This document shows, piece after piece, positions 11,148 through 21,701 of a DNA stretch of 64,000 bases. The translations under genes and the position numbers were made by a program. A model generated the notes under the pieces. It did not search any database and was not told the DNA's origin. It was given only the letters and a program-made list of their open reading frames with translations. The DNA comes from Bufo bufo (Eukaryota > Chordata > Amphibia > Anura > Bufonidae): NCBI RefSeq assembly GCF_905171765.1, contig NC_053390.1, positions 577,680,471 to 577,744,470 of the forward strand. The letters are read 5' to 3'. Position 1 is the stretch's first letter. Every line of letters starts with the position of its first letter.

Positions 11148-11885
11148 TTAAAGGCTATGTACACCTTTTGGGGACATTTTATAAAAAAATTTAATGAATT
11201 AATTTGATTAATTTTGGGCTAAAAATCATTTTTTCAATTAGTCTTTATTAAAAAATATTGAGCCATTCTGTCACAAAGGGTTAACTGTTTTTCTAGCTGT
11301 GTGAATGGTGCTTTCACTTTCACTTTGTGCTGCTCATCTAATGACCCTTATCTCTAATTTACTAAGAGGTCATAAACACTTAAGCCACATTCTTGTTAGG
11401 GCTCATGCACACGACAGTATGTATTTTGCGGTCCTCAAAAAAACGGATCTACAAAAAATACGGATGATGTCCATGTGCATTCTGTATTTTACAGAACAGC
11501 TGGCCCCTAATAGAACAGTACTATCCTTGTCCATAATGCGTACAATAATAGGACATGTTAAAAAATTATTTTTTTGTGGAATGGATATACGGACATAAGA
11601 AAACACAATGCACAATCATAAAGTAACTTTTTGTTTTTTAAATGAATGGTTCCGCCTATGGTCTGCAAAAAAATGGAACGGGCACGGACAGAAAATACAT
11701 TTGTGTGCATGAGCCCTTAGGAAGAGAAGAATTGCACTTTAATGAATGTTTATAAGGTCAGAGAGCAAAGATAAGGAGCCTGTCCGCTCCCTGCCTGGCG
11801 GAGCAGAGAGAAAATATGCATACTGCTAGTAAATAAACTTGGAGCTGCGCAGGAAAAATGGCTCATCATTTTTAATACAAAAAAG
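11148..11885. mobile_element. TTAA element, right end lost, split by a MITE
   Basis: The left tip TTAAAGGCTATGTACACC begins at 11148. The body matches a second copy at 40158-40610 over most of its length, for example the shared AGCCATTCTGTCACAAA and GGTTAACTGTTTTTCTAGC words. A MITE sits at 11399-11716. The 40158 copy lacks that MITE and preserves the uninterrupted site. The start of a right arm (AATGGCTCATCATTTTTAAT, inverse of the left interior) is visible near 11860. The element then ends abruptly at a junction with hAT transposase sequence. Confidence 0.65.
11399..11716. mobile_element. TWA-type MITE with exact TTA duplication
   Basis: Tips GGGCTCATGCACACGAC and (right) TTGTGTGCATGAGCCC are inverted repeats. 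TTA lies immediately outside each end (11396-11398 and 11717-11719). The paralogous host copy at about 40370-40395 lacks this insert, so the 3-bp duplication is supported by an empty-site comparison. It is non-coding; GGACATGT and CGGAC words recur in the interior. Confidence 0.9.
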
Positions 11886-11887
11886 AA

Positions 11888-12938
11888 AAGGCTGTTCCAG
11901 CAGAAACGTGCCGTTAACGACTACCTGTACGAAGTCTACAGCAGGACAGGTTCTGGGGAGCTCTTTTCACTGCGCCAGTGGCTGCTCATGCGCGACACAT
12001 GCAGACTTCTGCAGAGTTTACCAAACTGGTCAGTTGCAGCTAGGGCACCATCAGTGAGATTGTACCTTATGCCTCCATTCTGGAGCGTGCATTGTGTCAT
12101 GTCATTGATAAAGCCGTCGAGGAGCAGGAGCTGAAAGATGGTGACTGGGGGGAAGAGGAGGAGGAGCAAGAAGAGCAGGCTTTAAGGGGGACTTTAAACT
12201 TTTCGGGGATACCTGGTGTCCGTGGCTGGGGGGAGGAGACCGAGGACGATATTCTCCTGGGCGATGAGCAGGAGCCAGGGCGCTCCACCACTTCTAATTT
12301 TTGTTTTGAAGATGGACCCCCGTATAAAGGGCAAGGACCTGTACTGGGTGGCAATGTACTTAGACCCCCGGTACAAACACAAAATGGCAGACATGTTACC
12401 AGCATCACAGAGGGCTGTCAGAATGCAGCATTTCCAGGCCGTGCTGCGAGACATGCTGCATTCTGCTGTTGCGGGCGCTGGCAGAGGAATTTCCACCCAC
12501 AGCTAAACAGGTGCGGGTACCAATCCTACCGTGCCTGCAAGAAGAGGGCGGTTTGAAGATGTGTTGGTCACTTCGGATATGAGATCATTTTTGCAGCCAA
12601 CCCATCGAGAGCCGCCCTCCGGATCCAGCCTCGGGGAACGCCTAGACTGACAGGTGTCCGACTACATCGGTTTAATGGCCGATGTGGACGCTCTGAAAAG
12701 TGATGAACCCCTGGACTACTGGGTGTGCAGGCTTGACCTGTGGCCAGAGCTGGCACAATTTCCCATGGAACTCTTGGCTTGCCCCTCGTCGAGTGTCCTG
12801 TCCGAAAGGACGTTCAGCGCAGCAGGGGGGATCGTGACCGATAAGCGCACTCTCTTAGCTCATGACTGCCTCACATTTCTGAAAATGATTGACGCATGGA
12901 TCTCAGGGGAATTCAACACCTGTGACGACCACGTGTAA
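11888..12938 (+). pseudogene. hAT transposase remnant, ZBED-like C-terminal half
   Basis: Three frames carry recognisable pieces. 11888 to about 12090 reads RAVNDYLYE..SRTGSGE. 12092-12330 reads VIDKAVEEQELKDGDWGE, then an acidic run and GTLNFSGIPG. 12310-12506 reads KGKDLYWVAMYLDPRYKHKM, containing the LDPRYK motif of hAT transposases. 12654-12938 reads DEPLDYW, then LACPSSSVLSERTFSAAGG and LTFLKMIDAW, the hAT C-terminal dimerisation domain. At least two frameshifts and an in-frame TGA just before the C-terminal block make it non-functional. It resembles the ZBED-like hAT transposases common in vertebrates. The N-terminal BED finger is absent. Confidence 0.85.
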
Positions 12939-13174
12939 TTGAATTTCCTCATGCCAGCCCACACACATCCGCCATCACACAGAACAAAGAATGGTCTTTG
13001 TCTTATGTACATACAGCAGTGCTTCTCAAATAGTGGGGCGCGCCCCCCAGGGGGGGCACCAGGCTCCGTAAAGGGGGGCTCGTTCAGGGCCGGCCTTTGG
13101 GGTGTGCGGCCGCACAGGGCGCCATAGCAACAGGGGCGCCGGGCGGCCGACAGCTCGCAGTGTAATATGCGGCA

Positions 13175-13213
13175 GGGAGATGAGCGCTTCCATTGTGGAA
13201 GCGCTCATCTCCC
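13175..13213. repeat. Perfect 18-bp hairpin
   Basis: GGGAGATGAGCGCTTCCA at 13175-13192 is exactly complementary to TGGAAGCGCTCATCTCCC at 13196-13213, with a 3-base TTG loop. It lies in the left part of the hAT-like MITE. Confidence 0.9.
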
Positions 13214-13599
13214 GTCTGATCAGAGGCCGGCGCAGGCGCTGGACACGATGTACGGAGCGGGGGCCAGGGGAGGGACTGGGAGGAGGAGCTGGGGGCCGGC
13301 AATAGCGGTGGGGCGGTGCGGTCACTGTACTATAGCCCCGCCCCACCGCTCCCTCCGGTATACTAATATAAAATGTATTATTGAATTAAAAGTTATTAAA
13401 CATGCCCCCCTCACTCCTAATAGTACCGTATATCCGAATTTATGAATGAAGCAGGCGGCGCAGACAAGTGACGTCACTGAGGGACGCGCCGGCCGCCCGC
13501 CCGGCCCACCTGCCGGCATTATACAGAAGAAATTCGGATATACGGTACTATTAGGAGTGAGGGGGGCATGTTTAATAACTTTAAACGGCGGCGGCGGGC

Positions 13600-13862
13600 A
13601 CACGGAATCTGTGGACGGCACAGTTAAGGGGTGGGGGTCTGTGGATGGCACTGTTATTGGCTGGGGGGGGGGCACTGTGGATGGCACTGTTATGGGGTGG
13701 GGGGGGGTCTGTGGATGGCACATATATAACAGTGCCAGCCACAGATCCCCCTGTAACAGTGCCAGCCACAGATCCCCCCCCCCCCCCCCATAAGTGTCTG
13801 TCATCCACAGATCCCCCCCCCATAAGTGTCCGTCATCCACAGATCCACCCATAAGTGTGTGT
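13600..13862. repeat. Facing G-rich and C-rich tandem blocks
   Basis: On the left side, units of the form TCTGTGGATGGCACTGTTAT plus a G run repeat about three times (13609-13720). On the right side, the inverse form, CACAGATCC plus C runs, repeats about four times (13740-13850). Together they form a large imperfect fold-back with G tracts of up to about 10. This is a simple-sequence expansion inside a mobile element. Confidence 0.75.
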
Positions 13863-14237
13863 CCGATCCACATTTCTTTCTTTTTTTATTCTCTTATACG
13901 TTAATAAGGATACAGTGTTATGCAGAGGTGATACTATAACAGTCGCGCAAAATGTTTTCTTCTTCCTAGGGGGGGCATGACAGAAAATAATTGAGAAGCA
14001 CTGACATACAGCAACATAAAACGCCTTTTCTGTCAGGTGAATGCCTAATTTTTGGGGCCTGTAATGGCCTACAGTAACATTTTTATGCACTGTCCGTGTA
14101 ATATACCTCCAGCCACATAATCACTTGTTCTTTTCTGTCAGGGGAATGCTTAATTTTTTGGGCTCGTACTCCCGTGGCCTAAAATAATTTTTTTCTAGGC
14201 TCCAGCAGGGCACCTTTTTGAGATTTTTCCCCTTTGA

Positions 14238-14528
14238 GGGTCCATTCACACATCCTTGTGTGTTTGGCGGATCCGCAAAACACGGACAGCGGCAATGTGC
14301 ATTCCGCATTTTGCGGACCGCACATTGCTGGCACTAAGAGAATATGCCTATTCTTGTCCGCTATTGCGGACAAGAATAGGACATGTTCTATTTTTTTTTT
14401 CAGGATCGGAAGTGCGGGTCCGCAATTCCGGATCAGGGCCGCATGTCGTGCGACCCCATAGAAATGTATAGGTCCGCAATTCCGTTCCGCAAAATGCGGA
14501 ATGGAATTGCGAATGCGTGAATGGAGCC
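14238..14528. mobile_element. TWA-like MITE with TGA duplication
   Basis: Tips GGGTCCATTCACAC and (right) GCGTGAATGGAGCC are inverted repeats. Both flanks are TGA (14235-14237 and 14529-14531), a 3-bp duplication slightly different from the usual TTA or TAA. The interior includes GTCCGCTATTGCGGAC, GGACATGTTCT and a TGCGGA-rich palindrome. It is inserted in the 3' part of hAT copy 1. Relatives are at 19365, 33970 and 35155. Confidence 0.75.
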
Positions 14529-14803
14529 TGAGACGCATAAAATTGGCCCCTGATTAAAATACATATTTTTGGGAGGATTTTTTGCCATTGATTCCCCCCC
14601 ATCCCCCCGCCCCCCCCCTCTTGGTATGTCACTGTCCATGTTGTGGGATGATTTTTGCACTTCTAGTAAGTGTCTGGTGGCTGCAAATATGACCTGAAGG
14701 TTTTTTAGGTTCGCTTGCCATTAAAGTCAATGGGGACCACCGCGAACATTTGATCGCGAATGTGCATTTGTGAAACGTCCCGGCTGATGTTGTCGATCAC
14801 TAA

Positions 14804-15430
14804 TGCTGACATCTATTTAGAAAAAAAAAGGCTCATAAAAACAAGTTGTAGGTTTAAGGAAGTAAAAACTGCAATTATGTTGGCGTTTTATCAGTACTGT
14901 ATAAATGAAATCATTCATTACTGGCTTGATATTAGACATTTTGGTGGAAGGGCCTCCTTAAACAAGACATGCTGGAAGAAATGCCTCAGTTACGCTGTTT
15001 GACCTATTTTCCTAGCGCACAACTTTTAAATTATGTAAGAATGTTCTTTTATTGCGGCTGAGACTACATGATGGTATGTACGTGAAAGAGTGTGGGATAC
15101 CGAAAAAGGAAGAAAGTTGATGTGCATGAGGAAGGTCAAAAAGGCGGTTTATTATCACAAGCCAGATAAATTTAGTGCGAACTTGTCAGACATACGAAAT
15201 GATGTATTGTGGCTCTTTATAGGGAAGACATTTGCTATGGCACCGATTAACTCTTCTACTTCATAGATTTCTGAATTCCAGTTCGGGCATGTGGCAGGAG
15301 CGGGAAGATATTACACAATGATGTGTTTTATCATGATTTGCACCTAACATCTCCTCTTATCTTGGACAATTTTGTCAACCAGTAGCAATAAAATGTCTGT
15401 AAAGAGAGAACATATTGCCTATGTTATTTA
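14804..15430. other. Unannotated DNA
   Basis: No coding potential or paired repeats were recognised. The stretch lies between the tentative hAT right end and the next TTAA element. Confidence 0.4.
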
Positions 15431-16242
15431 TTAACACCTTCAGTACCAAGCCACTTTTCAACTTAAATCCCAGGCAGATTTTTGCAAATCTGATGTGTCC
15501 CTTTATGTGGTAATAACTTTGGAACGCTTTTACTTTGCCATTCTGAGATTTGTCTTCTCGTGAAACATTGTACTTCATGACAGTGGTAAATTTGAGTCGC
15601 TATATTTCACCTTTTTATAATCCAAAATTTACCAATAATTTTGAAAAATTCACAATTTTCAAAATTAAAATTTTCTACTTTTTTAAAACCGATAGTAATT
15701 CCTCATAAAATAGTTATCCATCAACATTCCCCATATGTCTGCTTTATGTTGGCATCATTTTGTAAATGTTTTTTTTTTAGGACGTTTAGAAGGCTTAGAA
15801 GTTTAGAAGCCATTTTTCAAGTTTTCAACAAAATTTCCAAAACTATTTTTTTTAAGCACCAGTCCAGTTAGAAAGTGATTTTGAGGGGCTTCTGTAATAG
15901 AAACCACCCATAAATGACCCCATTTTAGAAACTACACCCCTCAAATTATTCAAAATTGATGTTATAAACTTTGTTAACCCTTGAAGTGTTCCACAGGAAT
16001 TAAAGGAAAATGAAGGTGAAATTTCAAAATTTCACTTTTTTGGTGGATTTTTTTATGTTAATTTTTTTCTTGCAACACAGCAAGGGTTAACAGAAATGCC
16101 CTCTATGTGGCGGTAAACTGCCCTATGGGCACGTGGTAGTTGCCAGAAGTAAAGGAGCACCATATGGATTTTGTAGGCAGATTTTGCTAGAATGGTTTTT
16201 AGGCACCATTTTGTATTTGAAGAGACCCTGACGTACCCCTAA

Positions 16243-16537
16243 GGCTGGGTTCACACCTGAGCGTTTTACAGCGTGTTCCTACGCGCTGTAAAACGCGAAC
16301 AGGCAAGGACCAATGATTCCCTATGGGAATGGTTCTCACCTGAGCGTTTTACAGCGCGTACGAATGCGCTGTAAGACTCCCTACGCCCTAAGAAGTACAG
16401 GAGCTTCTTTGGGGCGTAGTGTCGTGCGTTCCCGTACATAGACTTCAGGGAACGCGCGACAATGGGCGTTCGCTTGCACAGGAGCCGCGTATGTGAGACA
16501 CCCGTAGAATCGCGCATACAGAGCGCTCCATCCATTT
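16243..16537. mobile_element. TWA-type MITE, right end missing
   Basis: The left tip GGCTGGGTTCACACCTGAGC follows TAA. The interior is rich in GCGTTTTACAGCGCGTACG-like palindromes and contains the GGGCGTAG and AAGAAGTACAGGAGCTTCTT blocks. These match the complete copy at 33654-33966, where they occur in opposite order. The expected right tip is not present, so the copy is truncated. Confidence 0.6.
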
Positions 16538-17044
16538 TGTGAAAATGAAAAGTTTCATTTCTTCCAAGAAAATGTTGCTTTAGGCCCAAATTTTTTATTT
16601 TCTCAAGGGGTAACAGGAGAAAAAGCACCCCATAATTTGTTACCCATTTTCTCCTGAATACGGCAACTGCTGTGGGGTGCACATGGCAGAACTTAGAACG
16701 TATGGAGCGCCATATGGTTTTTGCAGCGCAGATTTTGATGAATTGTGATTTGTGTTATATGGGGGCTCATTTTTTGCAGGATGAGGTGATGTTTCCATTG
16801 GTATCATTTTGGGGTACGTAAGACTTTTTGATTGCTTGGTATTACACTTTTTGTGAGGGAAGGTGAAAAAATATGGCTGTTTTGGCATACTTTTTTATTT
16901 ATTTTTTACAGTATTTACCTGAGGGGGCATATACGGTAATGTGATATTTTTATAGAACAGGTTGTTACAGACGGGGCAATGCCTAATATGTCTATCATTT
17001 TTATTTTTAAGTTTTACACATTGAAAGCCTTTTGATCAGAATAA

Positions 17045-17497
17045 GGCTACTTTCATACTGACGTTTTGGCTTTCCATTTCTGAGATCCGTTCAGCGATCT
17101 CACAAGTGGTCGAAAACGGATCAGTTTTGCCCTAATGCATTCTGAGTGGAAAAGGATCCGCTCAGAATGCATCAGTTTGCCTCCGTTCCGTCTCCATTCT
17201 GCTGCTTGCAGCGTTTTAGTGTCCATCTGACGAAACTGAGCCAAACGGATTCGTTCTGATACACAATTTAGGTCTATGGGAACGAATCCGTTTTCTATGA
17301 AACAATCTGGCACAGTAGAAAACTGATCAGTCTTCCATTTGACTTTCAGTGGTGTTCAAGATGGATCCGTCTTGGCTATGTTAAAGATAATACAACCGTC
17401 TATATCCATTCAGAATGGATCCGTTTGTATTATCTGAATGGATCCATCTGTGCAGATCCATGACGGATCTGCACCAAACGTGAGTGTGAAAGTAGCC
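17045..17497. mobile_element. TWA-type MITE with TAA duplication
   Basis: Tips GGCTACTTTCATACTGACG and (right) GTGAGTGTGAAAGTAGCC are inverted repeats flanked by TAA on both sides (17042-17044, 17498-17500). The body is closely similar to 28083-28500 and 57306-57696, for example the shared AAAACGGATCAGTTTTGCCC and GTTCAAGANGGATCCGTCT words. It is inserted in the long TTAA element. Confidence 0.85.
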
Positions 17498-18625
17498 TAA
17501 AATCTTGTTTTCGTGTTGCCATTTTCTGAGAGCCATATTTAAAAAAAATAATAATAATAATTTGGGCGATTGTCTTAGGTAGGGTCTAATTTTTGGCGGG
17601 GTGAGATGACTGGTACCATTTTGGGCTAAATACGCCTTTTTTAAACACTTGGTATTACACTTTTTGTGACGTATGGTGACAAGAAAATGGCTGTTTTATT
17701 TTTTTATGACGTTCACCTGACGGGGTGGATCATGTGATATTTTTATAGAGCCTGTTGATATGGACGTGGCAATACCTAATCTGTCAACTTTTCTATTTTT
17801 TTCTTTTTAAAAAAAAAAATTGTAAAAAAAATAAATACAAATATTATTTTTTTTTTTCCTTGAAACGTTTAATTTCACTTTATTTTTTGTCCCACTCTGA
17901 TCCACTTTACAATGCATTACAATACTTCTGTATTACACAGTGTAATACACTTACAGCTGCCTGCCTGTGAGATCCAGCTGACACAGATGGCAGCCACGAT
18001 GCCTAAGGATACCGCACGTGCCGCGGTCAGCGCAGACCGCGACAGGGCAAGGGTTAATGAGCTGGCATCGGTGTATTCACTGATGCCGGCGCATACAGCA
18101 GGGTCCGGCTATCGGTGACTGCCAGACCCCTGCAGCTGATCAGAGTGCCGTAGCTGTACGCCGCTGGGATTTGTGACCCTGTTCCCAGCGCCGTACATGT
18201 ACGGCGCTGGTATCCTACAGGTTAAAACCACATAGTGACACGTATTCCGTTTTTCTAATATTTTATTTGCTGATGATGTTTTATGTACATTATTAGGGCA
18301 TTCGTATTGCTTGAGCTGTTGATAACTGTATTTGGAGATCTACTTTACAGCAGCCACATTCACCAGTCACAATAGACAGGAAATGTTCAATGACTTTTCT
18401 AGACCTATGCCGAGGTTATTGTGCAGGGAGGGGGAGTAGACAAGCCTTGACCTAATGTCATTGGTGGATCCTATATTGTCTATGTGCAGCAATTTGTAAT
18501 TCTGCCTGTAACAAAAATGAGATGACTGCTGAGAACTGATCTCTACAAAACAGGAAATATCAGCCGATTATGAGGTTCAGTGGACGGGCTTAGTGTGAAA
18601 ACTGCAGGATATTAGGATAGTATAA

Positions 18626-18848
18626 GGCCTCATGCACACGGCCGTGTTCCGCGGCCGAGAGCGGTCCGTGGTAACCCGGCCGGGATTCCTTCTGACAGCA
18701 GGAGCGCGCGGCGTCATTGGTTGCTATGACGCCGTGCGCTTCATGCCGCCGCTGCTGTACAGTAATACACTCGTATAGTCAGAAGGAATCCCGGCTGGGT
18801 TACCACGGACCGCTCTTGGCCGCAGAACACGGCTGTGTGCATGAGGCC
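18626..18848. mobile_element. TWA-type MITE with TAA duplication, 223 bp
   Basis: Tips GGCCTCATGCACACGGCCG and (right) GGCTGTGTGCATGAGGCC are inverted repeats. TAA flanks both ends (18623-18625, 18849-18851). The body is one long hairpin with CGGTCCGTGGTAACCCGGCC-like arms and a core of ATTGGTTGCTATGACGCCGTG, a module also found in both arms of the element at 50558. Confidence 0.85.
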
Positions 18849-18980
18849 TAAATAGTGACATTGAAAATAATAGAGAACCTCACCAAAATTGTTTTAAAAA
18901 TATTTTTGGCATAAAAACATGATGTAAACAATAGGTCTGTTTTTTTTTTAAATTTGCACTGATTTTGTATTATGGCCCAT

Positions 18981-20000
18981 TAGGGATCGACCGATATTGT
19001 GTTTTTTTTTTGTTTTTTTTGAGCCGATACCGATAATCGGAACTTTCAGGCCGATAGCCGATAATTTATACCGATATTTAATATCTCATAATATATATTA
19101 TATAGTCACTGAGGTGGTGGAAATTTGCATTTGGCACTAGTATATTATAAATTAATAAAGCCCTTAGTTGGTAGTCAATTTATAATTTACATTTATAATA
19201 TACTGGTGTCAAATGCCAATTTTCACACCTTCTCCCCCCCCCCCTCCTCACTGACTTTATTAACCCCTATCAGACCTCAGATCAGACCTTTATTAACCCC
19301 TATCAGACCTCAGATGAATAAAATAAAAAAACTCCTCACCTCTCCTGCGCCACGGCTCCTCTTAGGCTCCATTCACATGTCCGTGGTGTGTTGCGGACCT
19401 GCAAATTGTGGATCCGCAACACACCCGCCTGGCACCCCTATAGAAATGCATATTCTTGTCCGCAAACTGCGGACAACAATAGGACATGTTCTATTTTTGC
19501 GGAGCTGCGGACCTGAAGATCGGGGCCGCGCTCCGCAAATGCGGATGCTGACAGCACACTGTGTGCTGTCCGCATCCATTCCGTCCCTATAGAAAATGAA
19601 TGGGTCCGCACCCGTTCCGCAAAATTGCGGAATGGATGCGGACCCATTTGCGGACGTGTGAATGGAGCCTTAATCTCCGGCGTCTCGCTCCCCTGTCTTG
19701 GGCCCGAGCTGCACTGTCACCTGACAGCGCGCAGCGTCAGGTCATAGTACGTGCACTACGTCCTGATGCTGTATGGGTGCAGGACAGTGCAGCGTGGGCC
19801 CCATCAAAGAAGACCAGGGAGGGTGAGTATCGGAAGCGCTTGCTGCGCTTCCTTCCAGCTCCCGGCACCCGATGCATACTAGTGCACTAGTATTTGCTTT
19901 ATACACATTATCGGCAAGGTTAGATGTCGATACTGATAATGTACAAAATCCTGAATATCGGCCGATAATATCGGTACTTCTGATAATCGTTCGATCCCTA
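18981..20000. mobile_element. hAT-like element inserted in a MITE tip
   Basis: The terminal repeats TAGGGATCGACCGATA and (right) ATCGTTCGATCCCTA are inverted. Flanks TGGCCCAT (18973-18980) and TGGCTCAT (20001-20008) are an 8-bp duplication with one change. Subterminal words CCGATA and GATAATCGG recur near both ends. The interior has an inverted pair at about 19110-19220 (TAGTATATTATAAATT-like arms) and a 32-bp direct duplication (19255-19315, around ATTAACCCCTATCAGACCTC). A younger TWA MITE is nested at 19365. It encodes no protein. Confidence 0.75.
19365..19669. mobile_element. TWA-type MITE with exact TTA duplication
   Basis: Tips GGCTCCATTCACATGTCCG and (right) CGGACGTGTGAATGGAGCC are inverted repeats. 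TTA flanks both ends (19362-19364, 19670-19672). The interior is made of TGCGGA-rich hairpins, including GACAGCACACTGTGTGCTGTC. It lies inside the hAT-like element 18981-20000 and is therefore younger than it. Confidence 0.9.
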
Positions 20001-20160
20001 TGGCTCATGCACACGGCTGTATTTTCAGTCCACAACTGATTGCATTTTTTTGCAGACCCGTGTGCTGTCCCCATCTGTAAGTCCATTCCATGACCCTGCA
20101 AAAACATTGAACATGTTCTATTCTGGTCCGTTTTGTGGACAAGAATAGGACATTTGTGAA
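20001..20160. mobile_element. TWA-type MITE remnant (hAT insertion site)
   Basis: GGCTCATGCACACGGCTG starts at 20002, and ACATGTTCTATTCTGGTCCG lies in the interior. The first bases are also the right-hand copy of the hAT duplication. Read together with the left flank at 18970-18980 (TATTATGGCCCAT), the hAT element appears to have inserted into the first 8 bases of this MITE, which itself followed TTA. The right tip is missing. Confidence 0.55.
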
Positions 20161-20182
20161 GGAGTGATCGCACATGGACCCA

Positions 20183-20640
20183 TTAAAGGGGTTCTCTGGG
20201 AGTTAAGCAAATAAAATGACTGAAAATACTTAAATATTACTTTTATTATAAATATATTCTAAAAAAGCTTTCATTAGATTCAATGACTTGTTTTGTCTAG
20301 GGAGCAATCATTAGGGGAAATAAAATGGCTGCCATCCTATTAGTACACACAAAACCCGTCCTAATCCCACAGCAGGACCAGTTACTTCACAACACCGAGG
20401 TAAAGAGCTGCCTCATCCTCTGCTCTGCTTGTCAGGGATTATGATCCTGACTACAGATAAGATCCTTCAGCTGAATTTCTGTAGGAATGGAGTTCAAAAT
20501 TAGACATAAAGTACAAAGAGGAGAGTGGGGATGTGGCTGATGAGCAGCAGCACTTGTATGCCGTCTCCATTACCACAGTCTGTCCTGTCCATCCTTTCTG
20601 TACTTCATGTCTCCTCATAAACTAAATTCCCCAGAGATTC
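20183..20640. mobile_element. TTAA-type element, left end only
   Basis: The left tip TTAAAGGGGTTCTCTGGGAG begins at 20183, followed by AT-rich sequence. A weak inverse of the tip (TTCCCCAGAGATTC at about 20626) may be the decayed right end. The interior is non-coding. Confidence 0.45.
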
Positions 20641-20699
20641 AGCTAACGTTCTTATCATCTGTATTCAAGATCATAATCCTGACATGTCGTAGTTTTTTA

Positions 20700-20884
20700 T
20701 TCCGGCCGCCTCTCAGCATGAGCTGCTGTGCTGCCGCCGGAACTCTAGCCCGTCCCCTTTATAGTCATGGGGCCGGAGCAGTAGTCCAGGGGCACGCGTG
20801 CACTAATGGCAGCACGGATCTGACAGGCTGTTCACCCGCCGGAACAGCCTGCCGGAGTTCCTTGCCGCTAGTGTGAAACTAGCC
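20700..20884. mobile_element. TWA-type MITE, right end only
   Basis: The right tip GCTAGTGTGAAACTAGCC ends at 20884 and is followed by TAA. The interior GGCTGTTCACCCGCCGGAAC block forms a hairpin with the following GTTCCTTGCC region. No matching left tip GGCTAGTTTCACAC was seen. Confidence 0.5.
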
Positions 20885-21031
20885 TAACCCTAAAGGACCC
20901 TGGTACTAATGACAGTAGTGAGACATCCTGTTCCTCCAAAAGGAAGGATGAACGGGATTCTCGCTAAGGCCTAATACAAAACAACAAGGAAATGCAACAC
21001 ACAGGCCAAAATACAAAGGGAAAGGTAACAC

Positions 21032-21701
21032 TTAAAGGGGTTGTCAGTTATTTTTTTTTTTTTATTCTTTCCAATTAACTCACTTTATCTCCAGTGGCTG
21101 GTTTCTCAGATCTCACTGAGGGTCACATGACCTGTGATGTCAGCTTCTCTCCCTGCTCTGATAATGTTCCTGCACAAGCCTGAGAGATCTGTACACGAGA
21201 TGTCACTGTTGGCCACGCCCCCCTGCACTGCCGGCTGCTGCTTATTGCTCTCTCCCAGGATTCTTAACCCCTTCAGCTGCACAGACTCAGGGCTGAAGTG
21301 TTTACGGTGTAGCTGCAGGCAGTGAGGAGACGAATGCTGGGCACAGGAGCTGACTGAGGAGTTCTGCAGAGCATTGCAGGTAGGGGAAGATCCTGTGTGT
21401 ATTAGTAATGTCATTGTACAGCTGGGACTTGTAGTCCTACACATACAACATGCTGCAGAGTCTCCCAGCAGGCAGACATGTCACTCAGGGCAGCACTTGT
21501 ATTCACTCCCTTAGCAGAGCAGGGGGAGGGGCAGAGTGTTTTTATTGCAGGTAAACAAAGGGCCAGAAGAGAACCAGGGAAATTAGGAAATATATATTTT
21601 TTTTTTGCCTAAAACTTGCTTGGCTTAGTTTATATATCGCTGACCATCAGATTTACAGTGCTATATCTTTTTTTTATCCATAACTCTGACAACCCCTTTA
21701 A
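21032..21701. mobile_element. TTAA-flanked element, 670 bp
   Basis: Left tip TTAAAGGGGTTGTCAGTTA and right tip CTGACAACCCCTTTAA are inverted repeats on TTAA. The interior is non-coding; it includes poly-T runs next to both ends and a GCAGGCAGTGAGGAG-containing GC-richer middle. Same family as 6370-6985. Confidence 0.75.

Larger units (their letters stand above)
13017..14003. mobile_element. hAT-like MITE, 987 bp, exact 8-bp duplication
   Basis: Tips CAGTGCTTCTCAA and TTGAGAAGCACTG are perfect inverted repeats. The exact 8-bp duplication ACATACAG lies at 13009-13016 and 14004-14011. Just inside the tips are G/C-rich blocks. The interior contains a perfect hairpin (13175-13213), an inner inverted pair (about 13391-13440 versus 13526-13580, around 'ATTAGGAGTGAGGGGGGCATG'-like arms), and facing G-rich and C-rich arrays (13600-13860). 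It is inserted in the 3' region of hAT copy 1, so it is younger. It is non-coding. Confidence 0.9.
11888..14803 (+). mobile_element. Truncated hAT transposon (copy 1)
   Basis: This is the 3' half of a hAT-superfamily transposon: transposase remains at 11888-12938, then about 1.8 kb of 3' non-coding sequence with repeated 'TTTTCTGTCAGG..GAATGC' words at about 14029 and 14135. It includes two later insertions, a hAT-like MITE (13017-14003) and a TWA MITE (14238-14528). The left end is lost at a junction with a TTAA element near 11887. The right end is placed tentatively near GATCACTA (14803), which could be the terminal repeat, but no duplication can be checked because the left end is missing. 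Confidence 0.6.
15431..18225. mobile_element. Long non-coding TTAA-flanked element, 2.8 kb
   Basis: The left edge TTAACACCTTCAGTACCAAG (15431) and the right edge TATCCTACAGGTTAA (ending 18225) both sit on TTAA. The left edge has the same layout as the fragment at 44359 (TTAACCCATTGCTGACCAGC), and the right interior resembles a fragment near 48430-48585. The body is AT-rich with recurring 'TTGGTATTACACTTTTTGTG' words (about 16838 and 17650), suggesting internal duplication. A GCGCCGTACATGTACGGCGC palindrome lies just before the right edge. No open frame was found. Two MITEs (16243 and 17045) are nested inside. Confidence 0.5.

Noticed and set aside
13322..13873. 183-codon minus-strand frame, Pro/His-rich
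   Set aside because: It lies in the G-run and C-run arrays of a hAT-like MITE; the composition is explained by simple sequence.
14765..14800. GAAACGTC next to CTGATG near the right end of hAT copy 1
   Set aside because: The two boxes are in the wrong order and spacing for a hammerhead, and no stems were found.
19125..19592. 155-codon plus-strand frame
   Set aside because: It spans a hAT-like element and the MITE nested in it, crossing an insertion junction, with no domain.
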